The translations under genes were made by a program, and so were the position numbers. From Sulfitobacter indolifex (GTDB taxonomy: Bacteria; Pseudomonadota; Alphaproteobacteria; Rhodobacterales; Rhodobacteraceae): a stretch of DNA of 64,000 nucleotides. Location: the NCBI RefSeq assembly GCF_022788655.1, contig NZ_CP084956.1, positions 1-64,000 on the forward strand. The letters are read 5' to 3'. This document shows, one piece after another, positions 62,712-64,000 of this stretch. The notes beneath the pieces were generated by a model. It did no database searches, had not been told where the DNA came from, and saw only the letters and a program-made list of their open reading frames with translations. Within the stretch, counting starts at the first letter, position 1. Every line of letters begins with the position of its first letter.

Positions 62712-64000
62712 TCATTGTGAACCGGAACCCCCGTAGATCACCACATCCCGGTCCACGAGCACGGTGACCGAGGCGCCCTGATCGACATAGATCGTCGGCG
62801 CGATCGAGACCTGATCGGCGATGACCGACCCGACAGCGTCCTGCAGGTCGCTGCTGACATCGCCCAGGACAATGCTTGTCGTCTCGTTGTTGGCACTCTC
62901 CGCCGCCACGGCAGGCGCCGCCCCGATCACGGAAATCAGCGCCGCCCCGCCGAAGCGCTCGGCAAACTTGGTGTCGACGAGACCAGTGAGGCCCGAGCGG
63001 CCAAGCTGGTCGCCGCCCACAGCGGCGATTTCCATCGAGGTGCCGTCCGGGGTCAGGACGCGGGTCCAAAGGATCAGGATGCGCTTCTGGTGCATTTCGA
63101 TCCCGGAGCGGTATTGGCCAAAAAGGCGGGAGCCCCGGGGGATCAGGATCCGGTCTCCGGAAAACGCCAGCACCGGCTCGGAGACCACCGCGACAACGGA
63201 GCCGGGCAGATCGCTGTTAATAGCGGTTTGCAGCGCCGCCTGGATGACGGATCCTTGGGTCAGCGTGCGTTCGGGATGGATGAGGCGGGCGGCCTCCTGC
63301 ACCTCGAGCGGTCGCGCACTCTGCAAGAACTGCTCGTTGCCCGAGAGGGCCGGTCCACTTGCGCCAGCGGCGGCAGGATCGGCCACCGCCGCGCCACTCG
63401 CACCACCACGTGGACCGTCCGCATAGACCACGGCGGGGGATTTGATCTGGGCAGTCAGAAGCTCCTCGGCGATGCGTTCGGCCTCGCGCAGACGCTGCTC
63501 CTCTTCCTGACGCCGGCGTTGTTCGAGAAGGCGCTGATCGGCGATCACCCCTTCGCGATCGAGCTCGGCCTCAAGCCCCTCGCGCTGCGCCCGTTCGGCA
63601 TCGAGCATGGCCTGCAGCCCCTCGATGCGAGTCTCGGTCTGGCGTTGGAGGTTTGCCAGCTCGGTTTCCTTTGCGGCGAGCGTTGCTTCGAGCGCGGCCT
63701 TTTGCTCGTCGAAGGCCTCGCGCAGGTCCGCGACAGCGGATTGGATTTCCGAGTTGCGGGCAGCCTGGCTGGCGGCGAGGGCTTCGCGGAGCTTGGCGAT
63801 TTCGGCCAGCACCTCGGCGCTCGGTTCCGGGGCAGGGGCGGCGGGCACGTCGAGCGCTTCCTCGACGGCGATCAGTGCGTCATTGACCCGTTGCTCGGTC
63901 TCGTCGGGCGGAAACTTCAGCCGCCCGCCGGAGCCGGGGCGGCGGTCCTGAAAGGTCTCGACATCGGAGGTCTCAAGCGCACTGTCACCTTCCTGCAGAC
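62712..64000 (-). CDS. virB10: VirB10 T4SS channel protein (second T4SS, partial)
   Basis: The gene runs off the right edge, so its start is missing. The visible 429 codons match the first VirB10. They include TSDVETFQDRRPGSGGRLKF, then the coiled coil (AERAQREGLEAELDREG) and the TrbI domain with LPGSVVAVVSEPVLAFSGD and ILIPRGSRLFGQY. The C-terminus carries an extra GGSGSQ after VIY, where copy 1 stops. The rest of the second virB operon should lie beyond 64000. Confidence 0.94.
   Translation of the reverse strand, partial: LQEGDSALETSDVETFQDRRPGSGGRLKFPPDETEQRVNDALIAVEEALDVPAAPAPEPSAEVLAEIAKLREALAASQAARNSEIQSAVADLREAFDEQKAALEATLAAKETELANLQRQTETRIEGLQAMLDAERAQREGLEAELDREGVIADQRLLEQRRRQEEEQRLREAERIAEELLTAQIKSPAVVYADGPRGGASGAAVADPAAAGASGPALSGNEQFLQSARPLEVQEAARLIHPERTLTQGSVIQAALQTAINSDLPGSVVAVVSEPVLAFSGDRILIPRGSRLFGQYRSGIEMHQKRILILWTRVLTPDGTSMEIAAVGGDQLGRSGLTGLVDTKFAERFGGAALISVIGAAPAVAAESANNETTSIVLGDVSSDLQDAVGSVIADQVSIAPTIYVDQGASVTVLVDRDVVIYGGSGSQ

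Noticed and set aside
1..64000. CRISPR arrays, tRNA or rRNA genes, intact IS elements
   Set aside because: No regularly spaced repeats, tRNA-like cloverleaf or transposase frame with terminal repeats was seen on either strand by eye. A short or degenerate one could have been missed.

Overview
This window looks like the first 64 kb of a large conjugative repABC plasmid (or chromid) from a marine alphaproteobacterium of the Rhodobacterales (Roseobacter group). It opens exactly at the start codon of repA. The repABC genes, the parS palindromes, the TRAP and Liv transporters and the VirB-type transfer genes all fit that group. No sequence search was possible, so the host is inferred. I saw no rRNA, tRNA or CRISPR array.

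Layout: (1) 1-3.4 kb, repA-repB-repC replication and partition, with two identical 16-bp parS palindromes inside repB and an antisense ctRNA between repB and repC. (2) 3.4-11.6 kb, accessory and stability genes: a DUF4143 ATPase, two genes of unknown role, a hipBA module with three helically phased operator-like palindromes, a DUF736 gene, and an AbiEi-type antitoxin followed by only the tail of its toxin. (3) 11.7-16.6 kb, a candidate oriT, a mobilisation DNA-binding protein, a VirD2-type relaxase and the VirD4 coupling protein. (4) 16.6-25.8 kb, cargo: a LysR regulator, a TRAP transporter, an SDR dehydrogenase, a split transketolase, a tyrosine recombinase and an odd membrane protein. (5) 25.9-37.8 kb, a complete virB operon on the minus strand. 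(6) 37.8-41 kb, an Xre regulator, hicAB and unknown genes. (7) 41.4-53.1 kb, a catabolic locus with LivJMHFG uptake, hydantoinase/oxoprolinase-type HyuB and HyuA, an AraC regulator and a divergent class III aminotransferase. It resembles a lactam or hydantoin degradation set. (8) 53.3-55.4 kb, debris: an orphan CdiA-CT toxin broken by an in-frame amber codon, its intact immunity gene, a decapitated WYL regulator and the 3' tail of a second virD4. (9) 55.4-61.4 kb, a DUF2235 hydrolase, a WGR protein and a Hachiman anti-phage operon (hamA, hamB, DUF3223 gene). (10) 61.6-64 kb, virB11 and partial virB10 of a second, more GC-rich T4SS.

The two transfer modules have the same plan: virD4 on the plus strand, then a cargo zone, then virB11 and the rest of the virB operon on the minus strand. 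This suggests the virD4-virB11 gap is a repeated insertion hotspot, and that the plasmid is a fusion or recombinant of two related conjugative backbones.

The most notable observations are the Hachiman operon whose hamB is frameshifted exactly at the Walker A glycine-lysine; the CDI toxin stopped at a conserved Trp-Glu-Asp motif beside an intact immunity gene; the second virD4 remnant and the hotspot; and the lactamase-like catabolic locus.
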